In this document: positions 16,781 to 25,798 of the stretch, piece by piece
How the letters are laid out: each line of letters begins with the position of its first letter
Position numbering within the stretch: position 1 is the stretch's first letter
From: Solibacillus silvestris
Lineage (GTDB): Bacteria > Bacillota > Bacilli > Bacillales_A > Planococcaceae
Assembly (NCBI GenBank): GCA_001586195.1
Contig: CP014609.1
Location: 1,462,001-1,526,000 of the forward strand
Length of the DNA stretch: 64,000 nucleotides
Reading direction: 5' to 3'
Made by a program: the position numbers and the translations under genes
The notes under the pieces: generated by a model
What the model saw: the letters and a program-made list of their open reading frames with translations, nothing else
Database searches by the model: none
What the model was told of the DNA's origin: nothing

Positions 16781-16813
16781 CCAGAAATATTTTCTGGCTG
16801 ACCTAATAATACG

Positions 16814-16877
16814 AAGGGCGTGATTCTTCAATAAGAAAATCGCGTTATCCCGTTATAGGACCATATTGTTGAATAAC
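16814..16877 (+). repeat. Intergenic repeat R5, interrupted by IS110 copy B
   Basis: From AAGGGCGTGATTCTTC through AATAAGAAAATCGCG to GGACCATATTGTTGAATAAC. The left terminus is missing because the IS110 left end sits there. Compared with the family it lacks the TC of ATCGGGC. Confidence 0.75.
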
Positions 16878-17032
16878 ATTTTTTCTGAAGTAATCCTTAC
16901 TTAACTTTTATGTAGAATCAAAAATATGAAACGCTACCAAAGTGTTATTTGGCACATAATTTCAAAAATTATTGCAATATTCAAACAAAAAGTTAAAATA
17001 AGAACGTAGGTTCTTATCTGGAGGCGCTAATT

Positions 17033-17494
17033 ATGGAATTACAATCGTTTAATCAATCATATCAACATTTAATTAACGAATATCAATTAGTTGAAAGCCA
17101 GCTGAAATTTACAGGGCACCCACGTGAATGTTTAAAACTAGCAAGTAATAGTAGAACGCCTATATTAGCGATCGTTGAAGGGAAGCTTGTAACATATTTT
17201 GATTTACATCAGCAGGAAGGAGTAGCACCATATTCGGATAATTGTAATGCGATTTTAGTACGTGCTTTTTCAACAGAGGTTAATGAACAAGGGAAAGGCT
17301 ATGCAAAACAGGCATTGCAGTTACTACCCGCATATGTACAAAAGAATTTCCCTCATATTAATGAAATCGTACTTGCTGTTAATGTTGCAAACACTGCTGC
17401 CCAAAATCTTTATAAGAAGTGTGGTTTTAAGGATTACGGTGTGCGCCGTCAAGGGCCTAAGGGTGAATTAATTGTGATGAGTTTCTTATTCTAA
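17033..17494 (+). CDS. GNAT-family N-acetyltransferase
   Basis: 153 residues. The acetyl-CoA-binding motif A is AFSTEVNEQGKGYAKQALQL (Q/RxxGxG/A as QGKGYA), followed by NIVNTAAQNLYKKCGFKDYG-type motif B (seen as AVNVANTAAQNLYKKCGF). The substrate is unknown. Start ATG has GGAGGC upstream. It follows IS110 copy B and repeat R5, so its promoter lies near 16900-17010; the TTCTTATCTGG leader shows no clear operator. Confidence 0.85.
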   Translation: MELQSFNQSYQHLINEYQLVESQLKFTGHPRECLKLASNSRTPILAIVEGKLVTYFDLHQQEGVAPYSDNCNAILVRAFSTEVNEQGKGYAKQALQLLPAYVQKNFPHINEIVLAVNVANTAAQNLYKKCGFKDYGVRRQGPKGELIVMSFLF

Positions 17495-17550
17495 GAGGAT
17501 TAGTGAGATCAGCAATCAAGCGCGATTCAAAAGTAACTTTAAATAGAAAA

Positions 17551-17578
17551 AGAGCAACGCCATAAAAGAGGTTGCTCT
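17551..17578 (-). terminator. Terminator of the decayed DUF4030-like gene
   Basis: The perfect stem AGAGCAAC / GTTGCTCT, read on the minus strand, is followed by TTTTTC. It lies just downstream of the pseudogene at 17604-18290. Confidence 0.75.
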
Positions 17579-17603
17579 ACTATGTTGGTAAGTATTTTTG
17601 TTT

Positions 17604-18290
17604 TTAAAATAGAAAATCCTTGCCGTTCTTGTCTTGGATTAGTAACTCATATACCTGATTGTCTATCTTTATTTTTACTTCTTCACTATTTAGGACTTCA
17701 GTAATTCTTTCATGGATTTTGTTCACTGCCTCTTGAGATTCAGTATGTGATGAGTTCATGTTCAGCTTGATGGTAATAGGCACTTTTTCAGGGTTGAAGG
17801 TATTACTAATGTCATCTACCCGGTACTTTTTTTTAGGTATAACTCTTCTTCAATACTTGTAATGACGGGCATCCACTTTGTCTCAAGTTCTTCAACCGAA
17901 ACATCTTTTGTTATAATCTGCACACTTTTCAATCAACCGTTTGAATTCAAGAATTCTCTCGCTACTGTGTTATTTTCTGCTTTCTTAGCTTCATCAGTAA
18001 CCGGTATATATACTTTGATGATAGGCGAGTATGCGTTAATATCCAAAATCGTATAGCCTGCTGCCTGCAAGTCCGACTTCAACTTTCCACCTATTTCTCC
18101 CCTCTGATTAAATACCTAAAATAGCTCGGGTGATATTTCATTCGTCTTAGAAATCATTAACTCGTAGTTATCATAACCTTTTTTTCGAAAATTCCGACAA
18201 AATAGCTAAAACCTTGTCCTCTTCTTGATGACGTATTCTTCTGTTCCTTTCAGCTGTATGTCAAATAGTGTCATATCCTCCCATTTGCTC
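17604..18290 (-). pseudogene. Decayed paralogue of the DUF4030-like membrane protein
   Basis: Several minus-strand frames join into one degraded protein. The N-terminal side contains WEDMTLFDIQLKGTEEYVI. The middle contains INAYSPIIKVYIPVTDEAKK, then a nonsense codon, then VSVEELETKWMPVITSIEEE. After a frame change in an A-run it reads FNPEKVPITIKLNMNSS, ending YELLIQDKNGKDFLF at 17604. These pieces align with the C-terminal half of the protein at 14190-15131. At least two frameshifts and an internal stop are present. Its terminator still exists at 17551-17578. Confidence 0.75.
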
Positions 18291-18330
18291 ATACCGACTC
18301 CTGCCGTGGGCAATGCTTTTGGGTTCAACA

Positions 18331-18371
18331 TTCAACAATCGGGCGCTTTTCTTGTATATGATGAAAAGGCA
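18331..18371 (+). repeat. Intergenic repeat R6 (left part)
   Basis: TTCAACAATCGGGCGC followed by a TTTTC...GAAAA hairpin. The right end is absent. It marks the upstream limit of the Hen1-Pnkp operon. Confidence 0.65.
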
Positions 18372-18480
18372 CAAAGATTTTGGAGGCCTGAAACACCAAC
18401 TACAAATTTACAAACATTTCGGCTGCCACTCATTTATAATAGACACTAGTAATAATCCCTTAAAGGAGAAAATTAACTTT

Positions 18481-19770
18481 ATGCAACTATCTATTTACAC
18501 AAAAAATCCACATGCAAGAGCAATATCGCATTTACTTGCGAAAAACCCGTCAACCGTATATGAGCGCAAAGTAAAAGGGCATTCGGTTCGATTTGCTTAT
18601 CATAAAATGACAGATGACGAATTATACGCTTCCATTTTTGTTACACCTGATTCATTGGCACTTGTAAAAGATAATGAAGCGTATGATATTACCCATTATA
18701 TTAATGACCGGGAATTTGCTGTAAGTACCATTTTCTTATCTCTTATACGTTCGGCTTTAGGTACTGCGCTGAACGGAAAACCTAAGGAAGAATATATACA
18801 ATATGCAGCGATGGACTTTCCGTTTACATTTGAGTTTGGCCCAATTTCATCGAGCCTTTCAGATGAGGAAATTCGTGGTTTATGGGAACCGCTAGGCTAT
18901 GACGTGACAATTGATACAATGGTGGACACTAGACGTGCACGCTTCTTAACGCTTTTCAACACCATCAGTTTAAAGAAAGCCTTACAACAAATTTTTATTA
19001 TAATCCCAGTCATGGATGACTATAAACATTATTATATTGATGAAGCAGAGCGTGAACGATTGGAAAACTACGGTGTGGGCTGGCTTGAAACTCATCCAAT
19101 GCGTGAGTTTATTTACAAAAAAGCATTGCGCTTTAAGCAACTCTTATTAAATGAAGAGAATGAGCAAAAAGTTGACAAGCCATCTTTAAATACGCGTCGC
19201 TATGAGACCATTGCCCGGACAGTTACCGCTTTAAAGCCTAAAACAGTTATCGATATGGGGGCAGGAGAAGGGAAGTTATCGATGCTTCTTGCGCAAATCG
19301 ATACGATTACAAAACTGTATAGTGTAGATCCTAGTAATCATGCACTTGCTAAAATGGAAAAGCGGTTCGCTGATCAGCAGTTTGCCACGACACCTATTAT
19401 TAAATGGGGCTCACTTTATTATGAGGATCAAGAGTTTGCAGGAGCGGATGTATTTGTTTTATGCGAGGTGATTGAGCATATTGATGAGGAAAGACTGCCT
19501 CAGATTATGCAGCTCATTACGCAAAATTATATGCCTCAGCACTTAATTATTACCACTCCAAACGCGGAGTATAATACAGTTTACGAACTTAAGCTAATGC
19601 GCCATGATGATCATCGCTTTGAATGGGACCGCAAGCAGTTCGAGGCTTGGTGTAAAGCTGTAGCGCCAAACTATGACCTACATTTTGAAGGAATTGGTAC
19701 TATACATGAGCAATACGGTGCTCCCACTCAAATGTGTATCATGACAAGGAGAGATTCACATGCAATTTAA
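18481..19770 (+). CDS. hen1: RNA 3'-terminal ribose 2'-O-methyltransferase Hen1
   Basis: 429 residues from ATG 18481, chosen because AAAGGAG lies about 12 bases upstream; the frame is open further upstream but only through pseudogene and repeat sequence. The N-terminal 250 residues form the bacterial Hen1 N-domain. The C-terminal methyltransferase has the SAM motif VIDMGAGEGKLSMLLAQ and the metal-site pattern CEVIEHIDEERL with HLIITTPNAEYN, and a downstream HRFEWDR. Hen1 marks a broken RNA 3' end with a 2'-O-methyl group before Pnkp seals it, making the repaired RNA resistant to the same ribotoxin. It overlaps pnkp by 11 bases. Confidence 0.93.
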   Translation: MQLSIYTKNPHARAISHLLAKNPSTVYERKVKGHSVRFAYHKMTDDELYASIFVTPDSLALVKDNEAYDITHYINDREFAVSTIFLSLIRSALGTALNGKPKEEYIQYAAMDFPFTFEFGPISSSLSDEEIRGLWEPLGYDVTIDTMVDTRRARFLTLFNTISLKKALQQIFIIIPVMDDYKHYYIDEAERERLENYGVGWLETHPMREFIYKKALRFKQLLLNEENEQKVDKPSLNTRRYETIARTVTALKPKTVIDMGAGEGKLSMLLAQIDTITKLYSVDPSNHALAKMEKRFADQQFATTPIIKWGSLYYEDQEFAGADVFVLCEVIEHIDEERLPQIMQLITQNYMPQHLIITTPNAEYNTVYELKLMRHDDHRFEWDRKQFEAWCKAVAPNYDLHFEGIGTIHEQYGAPTQMCIMTRRDSHAI

Positions 19771-22339
19771 ACTTCCAAACGGGGCCATTGTACTTTTAAT
19801 CGGGCCATCGAATAGTGGGAAAACCACATTACTGCAATCATTAGTTGATTCGGATCAGCTCCTCGAAAGCGAAATAATTAGCTCTGACTACTATCGTCGG
19901 CTTGTGGCGGATATCGATTTTATCGAACTTTCGTCTGTATCAAAAGATGACGAGGATATTATTTACGAAGAGTATCAGCGCATTTCAGAGCAGGCATTCC
20001 AAGCGCTTCATACGATTGTGGAAGCCCGTGCGAAGTTAAATAGAGTATCGATTATTGATGCAACAAACTTACGCGGCTTTGAACGCGCCAAATATTTTGA
20101 AATAGCTAAGCGCAATCACGTACCCGTTCTGGCGCTTATTTTAAACACACCAAAAGAGCAGCTGTTGGCCCGTGATGTATTGCGCGATAATCCTCGAGGT
20201 CGTAAACGCGTGCTGCAGCAATTCAATACGCTGAAATATGAGTTAAAAGCAATTAAGAAAGAGCCATTTGCCAAAATTTATAAAGTAAATGATGAAAGCG
20301 TCGAGATTGTCCGTGAACCGAATAAACTTTATTTAGAAATCGAAAGTGGTTTTGATATTATCGGGGATATTCATGGCTGCTATGATGAGATGCTTGTGCT
20401 CTTGAAGGATCTTGGCTATGAGCAGCGCGGCGATGTATATATTCACCCAGCTGGGCGACGGTTAATTTCTGTAGGCGATATTATGAGCCGAGGTCCGAAA
20501 TCAATTGAAACGATGCAATTTTGGTTGAATCAGATTGAAGCGGGATTAAGCTTTATGACAGACAGCAATCATGGTTGGAAAATAGCGCGTTGGTTAGACG
20601 GAAAAAACGTTTCGCTCAACCATGGGGATGAGCTTGTCCAGCAAGAATTTACCGAGTATGAAAAGGAGCATGGCGAAGAGGCTGCTAAGGCACTAAAAGA
20701 ACGTTTTGCAAGCATGCTTCTAAAGGCACCCTCACATTATATTTTAACGAAAAATAAGATCACAAAAGCTGTTGTTACACATGCCGGGATAAAGGACCAT
20801 TACATCGGCAAGGAATCTAAACGCATATCTGATTTTTGTCGATACGGTGATATTCAGCAAACGGACAGCTCCAGTAAGCCTGTACGCGGTGATTGGTTCT
20901 CGCAGCATAAAACGAGCGAGCTGATTATTTGGGGACATGATGTGAAAGTACAGCCATTTAAAGCAAATCGAACAATAAATATTGACCAAGGAGTTGTATT
21001 TGGCGGGGAGCTTACGGCATTTCAATATCCTGAGCAAACATTAAGAAGTGTGAAAGCATTCGCAAACTATGCCGGCAAAGAGGACAACCCTATTTTAGAG
21101 GCGGAAAACAAGAGGTTCAGCCCGCCAAATGTTGCACAATTTATAAATGGATTTGAGGTTCATACAACTAGTGGGGATCAAATAGCAATTCCTAAAGAAA
21201 ATGCTATGGCAGCAATGGAAACATTCTCTCACTACACATTGCCTTTGGAGCAGGTTATCTACATTCCGCCAACAATGAGTCCAACACCACAAACAGCTGC
21301 ATTACCGGACTATTTGGAACACCCTGCAGAAGCGTTTAATTACTATAAGAAAAACGGTATTCAAAAAATGATTGCCGAGAAAAAGCATATGGGCAGTCGT
21401 GCGGTCATCTTTATTGCAAAAAATAGAGAAGTTGCAAAGAAGCTCGTTAACAGTGACAGCTTAGGCTACATTACAACACGTACAGGTCGTGCCTTCTTTG
21501 AAAAATTACAGCAGCAACAGATGGTGGAAAAAATCCATGCTGAGCTAATGGCTAAAAATTACTTCGAGCAGTTTGATACAAGCTTCGTCTTAATGGATGC
21601 CGAAATTTTACCATGGAATTTAAAAGCACACCGCTTAATCGATCAGCAATATGAAACGGTCGCTGAAAATGCATTAATGGATCGCTATAAACTCATCGAA
21701 AAGTTGAAGGCTACAGAACATGTGGATGTTACAAGCTGGCTGGAGGAATACACAGATAAATATAAAAATGCAGCACGCTTTGATGCGGTATTCAAAAACT
21801 ATTGCTGGCCAACAAATGAACTATCCGGTATACAAATCGCACCATTCCATATTCTTGCCCATAGTTCATCAACTAACTTCCATCAGCCTCATAGCTGGCA
21901 TATGCAAATGAATGCACATTTGGCTGAAAATAGTTCGTTATTTATAGCGACAGAATATCGTGTAATCGAAAGCGAACAGGATAAACAGGAAGTTATAGAT
22001 TGGTGGCAGGACATGACGGAAAATGGTCATGAAGGCATTGTTATTAAGCCATTCGATTTCCTCGCTTATCATAAAGGGAAATTACTGCAGCCGGCAATTA
22101 AAGTACGCGGCCGGGAATATTTACGCATCATATATGGCATGGACTATACAGATGAAGCAATTATGAAAAAGTTAAAACAGCGGAACCCTTCCCGAAAAAT
22201 GAAGAACGCTTTATTGGAATTTAAGTTAGGCTTAGAAGGAATTTTACGTTTTGTAAGTTTGGAAAGCAGCAATCGTGTACATGAATGTGCACTTGCAACG
22301 CTTGCATTAGAAAGCGATACAACCGATCCGCGATTATAA
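19760..22339 (+). CDS. pnkp: Polynucleotide kinase-phosphatase / RNA ligase Pnkp
   Basis: 859 residues in three modules, the standard bacterial Pnkp length. (1) A 5' kinase at about 1-170 has P-loop LIGPSNSGKTTLL. (2) A metallophosphoesterase at about 180-430 has GDIHGCYDE, SVGDIMSRGP, SNHGWK, THAGI and IIWGHDVK. (3) A ligase-like adenylyltransferase at about 480-859 has the nucleotidyl Lys in EKKHMGSRAV and EGIVIKPF as a late motif. The enzyme heals and, with Hen1, seals RNAs cut by ribotoxins. One variation: the usual DRGP is SRGP here, while the metal-binding GD and the Arg remain. The operon has no toxin or other partner beside it. Confidence 0.95.
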   Translation: MQFKLPNGAIVLLIGPSNSGKTTLLQSLVDSDQLLESEIISSDYYRRLVADIDFIELSSVSKDDEDIIYEEYQRISEQAFQALHTIVEARAKLNRVSIIDATNLRGFERAKYFEIAKRNHVPVLALILNTPKEQLLARDVLRDNPRGRKRVLQQFNTLKYELKAIKKEPFAKIYKVNDESVEIVREPNKLYLEIESGFDIIGDIHGCYDEMLVLLKDLGYEQRGDVYIHPAGRRLISVGDIMSRGPKSIETMQFWLNQIEAGLSFMTDSNHGWKIARWLDGKNVSLNHGDELVQQEFTEYEKEHGEEAAKALKERFASMLLKAPSHYILTKNKITKAVVTHAGIKDHYIGKESKRISDFCRYGDIQQTDSSSKPVRGDWFSQHKTSELIIWGHDVKVQPFKANRTINIDQGVVFGGELTAFQYPEQTLRSVKAFANYAGKEDNPILEAENKRFSPPNVAQFINGFEVHTTSGDQIAIPKENAMAAMETFSHYTLPLEQVIYIPPTMSPTPQTAALPDYLEHPAEAFNYYKKNGIQKMIAEKKHMGSRAVIFIAKNREVAKKLVNSDSLGYITTRTGRAFFEKLQQQQMVEKIHAELMAKNYFEQFDTSFVLMDAEILPWNLKAHRLIDQQYETVAENALMDRYKLIEKLKATEHVDVTSWLEEYTDKYKNAARFDAVFKNYCWPTNELSGIQIAPFHILAHSSSTNFHQPHSWHMQMNAHLAENSSLFIATEYRVIESEQDKQEVIDWWQDMTENGHEGIVIKPFDFLAYHKGKLLQPAIKVRGREYLRIIYGMDYTDEAIMKKLKQRNPSRKMKNALLEFKLGLEGILRFVSLESSNRVHECALATLALESDTTDPRL

Positions 22340-22596
22340 ATAATATTTACAAATTACCGCATACCTAAAAGAAACAACTCTATTTATGGTTTATGTTGAC
22401 CCTTCTTCCTCTATAATAAATAAAATGAGAGAACCTCGTTTCAAGGAAGGGTTTGCATAGGTTTTATAGGCCATTTAAGCATCCGTAACAATCATATTTT
22501 CATTAAATAGTTTAGTTGCAAGCACGAAACACCATTTTAAAGAATTTCTGAAAGATTTATGGAACAGAATTAATTAATATGAAAGAGGTGAATTGT

Positions 22597-23376
22597 TTGT
22601 ATTTAAGTTATCGAGAGTATGGGGATAAGAACGCTCCATTAATGGTGTTTTTACACGGTGGTGGAGTAAGTAGTTGGATGTGGGATAAACAAATTCAATA
22701 CTTCAGTAATTATCATTGCATTACAATAGATTTGCCAGAACAAGGGGCAAGTAGAAATACCGAAAATTTTTCAATTCAATTAAGTGCAGAAAAAGTAAAT
22801 AGGTTAATAGAAAAGATAGCTGACGGTAAAAAAATTATTGTTATTGGCTTCTCATTAGGGGCACAGGTAACTATTCAAATGTTAAGTAATAATTCAAATT
22901 TAATTAATTTTGCAATCGTAAACAGCGCATTAGTAAGGCCTAATTCATTTATTAGAAAAATGATAAAACCATCTATAAAGCTATTTTTTCCATTAGTTAA
23001 AAATAAAACTTTTTCAAAACTTCAAGCCAAAACACTTTATATTGATGAAGAATTCCTTGAAACATATTACGATGAAAGTTCTCAAATGAAATCTGCTACC
23101 CTTATAAGAATATTAGAAGAAAATATGTCATTTAAAATTCCTAATAGCTTTAATAATGCAGAAAGCAATATATTAGTTACTGTGGGTGAAAAAGAAAAAG
23201 CAATTATGAAAAAGTCTGCAAGAGATATAGTTGCAAGTAATTCAAATTGTACTGGGATAATTATACCTAATGTTGGTCACGGAATATCATTGAAGAATCC
23301 TAATTTCTTTAACCAAATGATTGAAAATTGGATACAGGACTTTTCTCTACCACAAGGCGTGGTAACAATAAAATAA
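22597..23376 (+). CDS. Alpha/beta hydrolase
   Basis: About 259 residues from TTG 22597, chosen because AAAGAGGTG sits 6 bases before it; an in-frame ATG at 22579 lacks a site. The alpha/beta hydrolase fold is visible: oxyanion HGGGVSSWMW at about 20-30, nucleophile elbow IGFSLGA (Ser about residue 89), and catalytic His in IPNVGHGISL near the C-terminus. Asp in VGEKEKA-type strand is not obvious. Substrate unknown; these are esterases, peptidases or lactonases. It ends at a strong terminator. Confidence 0.85.
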   Translation: MYLSYREYGDKNAPLMVFLHGGGVSSWMWDKQIQYFSNYHCITIDLPEQGASRNTENFSIQLSAEKVNRLIEKIADGKKIIVIGFSLGAQVTIQMLSNNSNLINFAIVNSALVRPNSFIRKMIKPSIKLFFPLVKNKTFSKLQAKTLYIDEEFLETYYDESSQMKSATLIRILEENMSFKIPNSFNNAESNILVTVGEKEKAIMKKSARDIVASNSNCTGIIIPNVGHGISLKNPNFFNQMIENWIQDFSLPQGVVTIK

Positions 23377-23411
23377 TAAATTGTTTAATCTACTAATTGG
23401 ACTTAGTACAT

Positions 23412-23441
23412 AAAGGAAACCTTATATAATAGGTTTCCTTT
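23412..23441 (+). terminator. Rho-independent terminator after the hydrolase
   Basis: Stem AAAGGAAACCT / AGGTTTCCTTT with an 8-base loop, then TAATTTTT. Confidence 0.9.
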
Positions 23442-23572
23442 AATTTTTATGTAAATATTAACATTAATTATTCATACTATTATCTACATATTTAACCTTA
23501 AAAGGAACTTATTTCAAGTTCGTTCGTTAAGTAACTATATATTCGTGAAATAGTATGAAAGGGTGTAGAAAA

Positions 23573-23938
23573 TTGAAAAAAGCTATAATTTCAGGGATTA
23601 TATTTTGTTCAATCTTGTTAGGTGGTTGTAATAAAGTAGAGGTATTAGAAAGCGAGCATGAAGTAGCAGGTTCTCATAAAGCCTTATTTGCTGAATTACA
23701 AACAGAAATAATAGGATCGATTACAAAATTAACAGAACTTGAAAGTGATGCAATCGCAATAATGTTAGATGGTGGAGCTGGCGAATCAACCGTTGCAGTA
23801 GGTTTTCCAAAGAAATCAAATATTGAAGCTACGTTGATTCAACAAATAGTTGAAGATTCGATTAAGAATATTTCTGAATCAGAAACCGAAACAACAAGTG
23901 AAGAATTAAAAATAACTATTAAAATCGAGAAATACTAG
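23573..23938 (+). CDS. Small lipoprotein
   Basis: 121 residues from TTG 23573, chosen because AAAGGGTG lies about 9 bases upstream, giving the textbook signal MKKAIISGIIFCSILLGGC (lipobox LGGC, residues 16-19). An ATG at 23555 would extend it. The mature part is short, acidic and helical in pattern, with no family I know. First of three small envelope genes to 24689. Confidence 0.75.
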   Translation: MKKAIISGIIFCSILLGGCNKVEVLESEHEVAGSHKALFAELQTEIIGSITKLTELESDAIAIMLDGGAGESTVAVGFPKKSNIEATLIQQIVEDSIKNISESETETTSEELKITIKIEKY

Positions 23939-23985
23939 CAGATCCCCTAATGGACGCAAAAAAAAATAGTAAGAGGAGAGTGGAG

Positions 23986-24465
23986 ATGTTTAAGTATGTA
24001 ATGCAATTTATTGTTGGGATATTAACTTTCATAATATCAACTTTTATTGCATGGTATGAAGGAAGCGCAATTATAGAAAAACCATTCGAATGGAAGCACA
24101 CAACGCCATTTACCAATTTGTTTAATACAGAGATTACAAATGGGCATGATATTAGCCCACTCGATTTTTTCGTTTATGCAGCTAAATTTCAACCCTTTTT
24201 CCCCACAATTATGATCGTAAGTGTCCTCTATATTCTAAGTGTAACTGGCTTTTTTCTAATCAAAAGAAAATCTAAATGGGGAATTGGTTACTGGGGAATA
24301 GTAGGTGTAATACTGTTAATATTTAGTAGCTCGATTTTTAATTCCTCGACTTTAGGAAGAAGTATTTTTTTCTCGTTTTCTTCAATTAGCGGATTTTTCT
24401 TTATAACAGTTGCAGTATTACTATATAAATTACATAGTACGCCAAAAGGTGAGTTAAATAGTTAA
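23986..24465 (+). CDS. Membrane protein, DUF4306 (YjdJ-like)
   Basis: 159 residues from ATG 23986 (AGAGGAG seven bases upstream); an upstream in-frame ATG at 23950 lacks a good site. Four hydrophobic segments are visible (about 3-22, 66-90, 97-115, 125-145). The N-terminal pattern TFIISTFIAWYEGSAIIEKP then FEWKHTTPF is typical of B. subtilis YjdJ-type DUF4306 proteins. Function unknown. Probably cotranscribed with the lipoprotein before it and the small gene after it. Confidence 0.75.
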   Translation: MFKYVMQFIVGILTFIISTFIAWYEGSAIIEKPFEWKHTTPFTNLFNTEITNGHDISPLDFFVYAAKFQPFFPTIMIVSVLYILSVTGFFLIKRKSKWGIGYWGIVGVILLIFSSSIFNSSTLGRSIFFSFSSISGFFFITVAVLLYKLHSTPKGELNS

Positions 24466-24479
24466 AGGAGGTTAAAAAA

Positions 24480-24689
24480 ATGCCGGTAATTCTAATAAGT
24501 GTTTTTTCGGCTTTCATAATTTTTATGACAGTTTTTTCAATGATTAAAGTATTAAGTATAGCCTGTAAAAGAAAAGATATTTCGATTTTAAAATATAGAG
24601 TTTTAACAACTTCTTTTATTGTAGCAGGAATTTTAACTATTTCAATTTTACCTTTTGGTTATCAAAAAATATATGAAATCATCCTCTAA
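24480..24689 (+). CDS. Small two-helix membrane protein
   Basis: 69 residues with two hydrophobic helices (about 3-23 and 42-63) and a basic inner loop (CKRKDISILKYR). AAAGGAGG lies seven bases before the ATG. No family recognised. It ends this small envelope-gene run. Confidence 0.7.
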   Translation: MPVILISVFSAFIIFMTVFSMIKVLSIACKRKDISILKYRVLTTSFIVAGILTISILPFGYQKIYEIIL

Positions 24690-24745
24690 CTGAATCGTAC
24701 AATTAAATTTAATTCATGGCGAGAAAGAGTAATCCTATCTCGATA

Positions 24746-24808
24746 TTCAATCAGGCGTGATTCTTTATTAAGGAATACGCATTCCTCAATTAATGGGCTT
24801 TGAATAAG
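24746..24808 (+). repeat. Intergenic repeat R7 (diverged)
   Basis: ATTCAATCAGGCGTGATTC, hairpin ATTCTTTATTAAGGAAT, then CGCATTCC and GGGCTTTGAATAAG. It has the full layout of the family with several substitutions. Confidence 0.55.
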
Positions 24809-24885
24809 TAAATAGATGACATGCTTTGAATTGTGGTTAGTATGTTATTTACATTAGTTGGTATAAAATAGAAAGGTGTGTTCTT

Positions 24886-25662
24886 ATGATATCACTTAAT
24901 CAAAGGGAATTTAAAAATTTAAAAAGAACATTGAACAAAAATAATATAACTTGTCCAACTTTCGTATATTCAATTTTAGATGGCTATATACAAGGAACAG
25001 TTTATGTTGACTCTAGTTCTCATAAGTCTGTTCTGATTGGGACTAAATCAGGTATTTATTTTGTGGGGGGAGAGGTAGATAACTTAGATTTCAATAATTT
25101 CCTCTTTGAGCTATATAGGTATAAGAAAAATAATAAGTCAAGATTCACTTTATTCTCTTCATCGAGTAAATGGAATTGTGCAATAATGAGTCAGTTAAAA
25201 GAGGAAATTAAACAAAGGAGCAGATTTTCTTTTAATTATAATTTTGATAAGGAAATAGACAAAACAATATTACAACCTAGTGAATATTCTATAAAAAAAA
25301 TAAACGCAGAAATAATAAAGAATAGCTTGGAATTTAATGAGGCTTACTATAAAGAATATTGGGGTTCCACATCAAACTTTCTTAAAAATGGTTTTGGATT
25401 CAGCATACTACATAATGAAAGAATAATTAGTGAATGTTCTTCAATTTTTTCTTCACAAGAAATTGCAGAGATTGATATTTTTACTCACAAAGATTATAGA
25501 GGAAAAGGATTAGCAAATATAATCGCAACTTCATTTATAGAGTATTGTTTGAAAAATAGTATCGTGCCTAAATGGGATTGTGATGTGACAAATGAGTCTT
25601 CTATAAACTTAGCAGGGAAGCTAGGGTTTGTTGAACCTGTTGAATATTCAATTTTCGTTTAA
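24886..25662 (+). CDS. GNAT-family acetyltransferase (two-domain type)
   Basis: 258 residues. The C-terminal GNAT domain has EIDIFTHKDYRGKGLANIIA (acetyl-CoA loop RGKGLA) and ends WDCDVTNESSINLAGKLGF. The N-terminal 110 residues form a separate lobe, as in the PF12746-type family of Bacillus. Substrate unknown. ATG is preceded by AAAGGTGTG. It sits between repeats R7 and R8. Confidence 0.8.
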   Translation: MISLNQREFKNLKRTLNKNNITCPTFVYSILDGYIQGTVYVDSSSHKSVLIGTKSGIYFVGGEVDNLDFNNFLFELYRYKKNNKSRFTLFSSSSKWNCAIMSQLKEEIKQRSRFSFNYNFDKEIDKTILQPSEYSIKKINAEIIKNSLEFNEAYYKEYWGSTSNFLKNGFGFSILHNERIISECSSIFSSQEIAEIDIFTHKDYRGKGLANIIATSFIEYCLKNSIVPKWDCDVTNESSINLAGKLGFVEPVEYSIFV

Positions 25663-25683
25663 AAAAATTAATTAGTCCAAACC

Positions 25684-25710
25684 TCAACAATCGGGCCATT
25701 TAATTGAATA
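25684..25710 (+). repeat. Intergenic repeat R8 (minimal form)
   Basis: CAACAATCGGGCC joined directly to ATTTAATTGAAT. This looks like the two ends with the middle deleted. Confidence 0.45.
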
Positions 25711-25798
25711 TTGTCCATAAACATAAATTGGGTAATTTGTGTTATTATTTACCTGTTAGTCCATATATTATCTGTAATTTAGATGGGAGATAGCTATT

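Larger units (their letters stand above)
15193..16813 (-). mobile_element. IS110-family insertion sequence, copy B (complete, about 1.62 kb)
   Basis: Ends set by comparison with copies A and C. The right end is at AAAACCAGCTAATAG (15193 on) and the left end at TAATACG (to 16813). There are no terminal inverted repeats and no target duplication, as usual for IS110. It holds one transposase and a 250-base left-end noncoding region with promoter and structured RNA. A 29-base palindrome (16775-16803) lies next to the left end and includes the -35 box. The left end abuts intergenic repeat R5. The right flank (TTTTTCCATT) matches the repeat only poorly. End positions may be off by 1-3 bases. Confidence 0.9.

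Noticed and set aside
17862-18449. Plus-strand open frames of 64 and 74 codons
   Set aside because: They lie opposite the decayed DUF4030-like gene and in repeat R6; no ribosome binding sites.
18268-18480. 71-codon upstream extension of the Hen1 frame
   Set aside because: It runs through repeat R6 and pseudogene sequence; AAAGGAG before ATG 18481 and the Hen1 N-terminus fix the start there.
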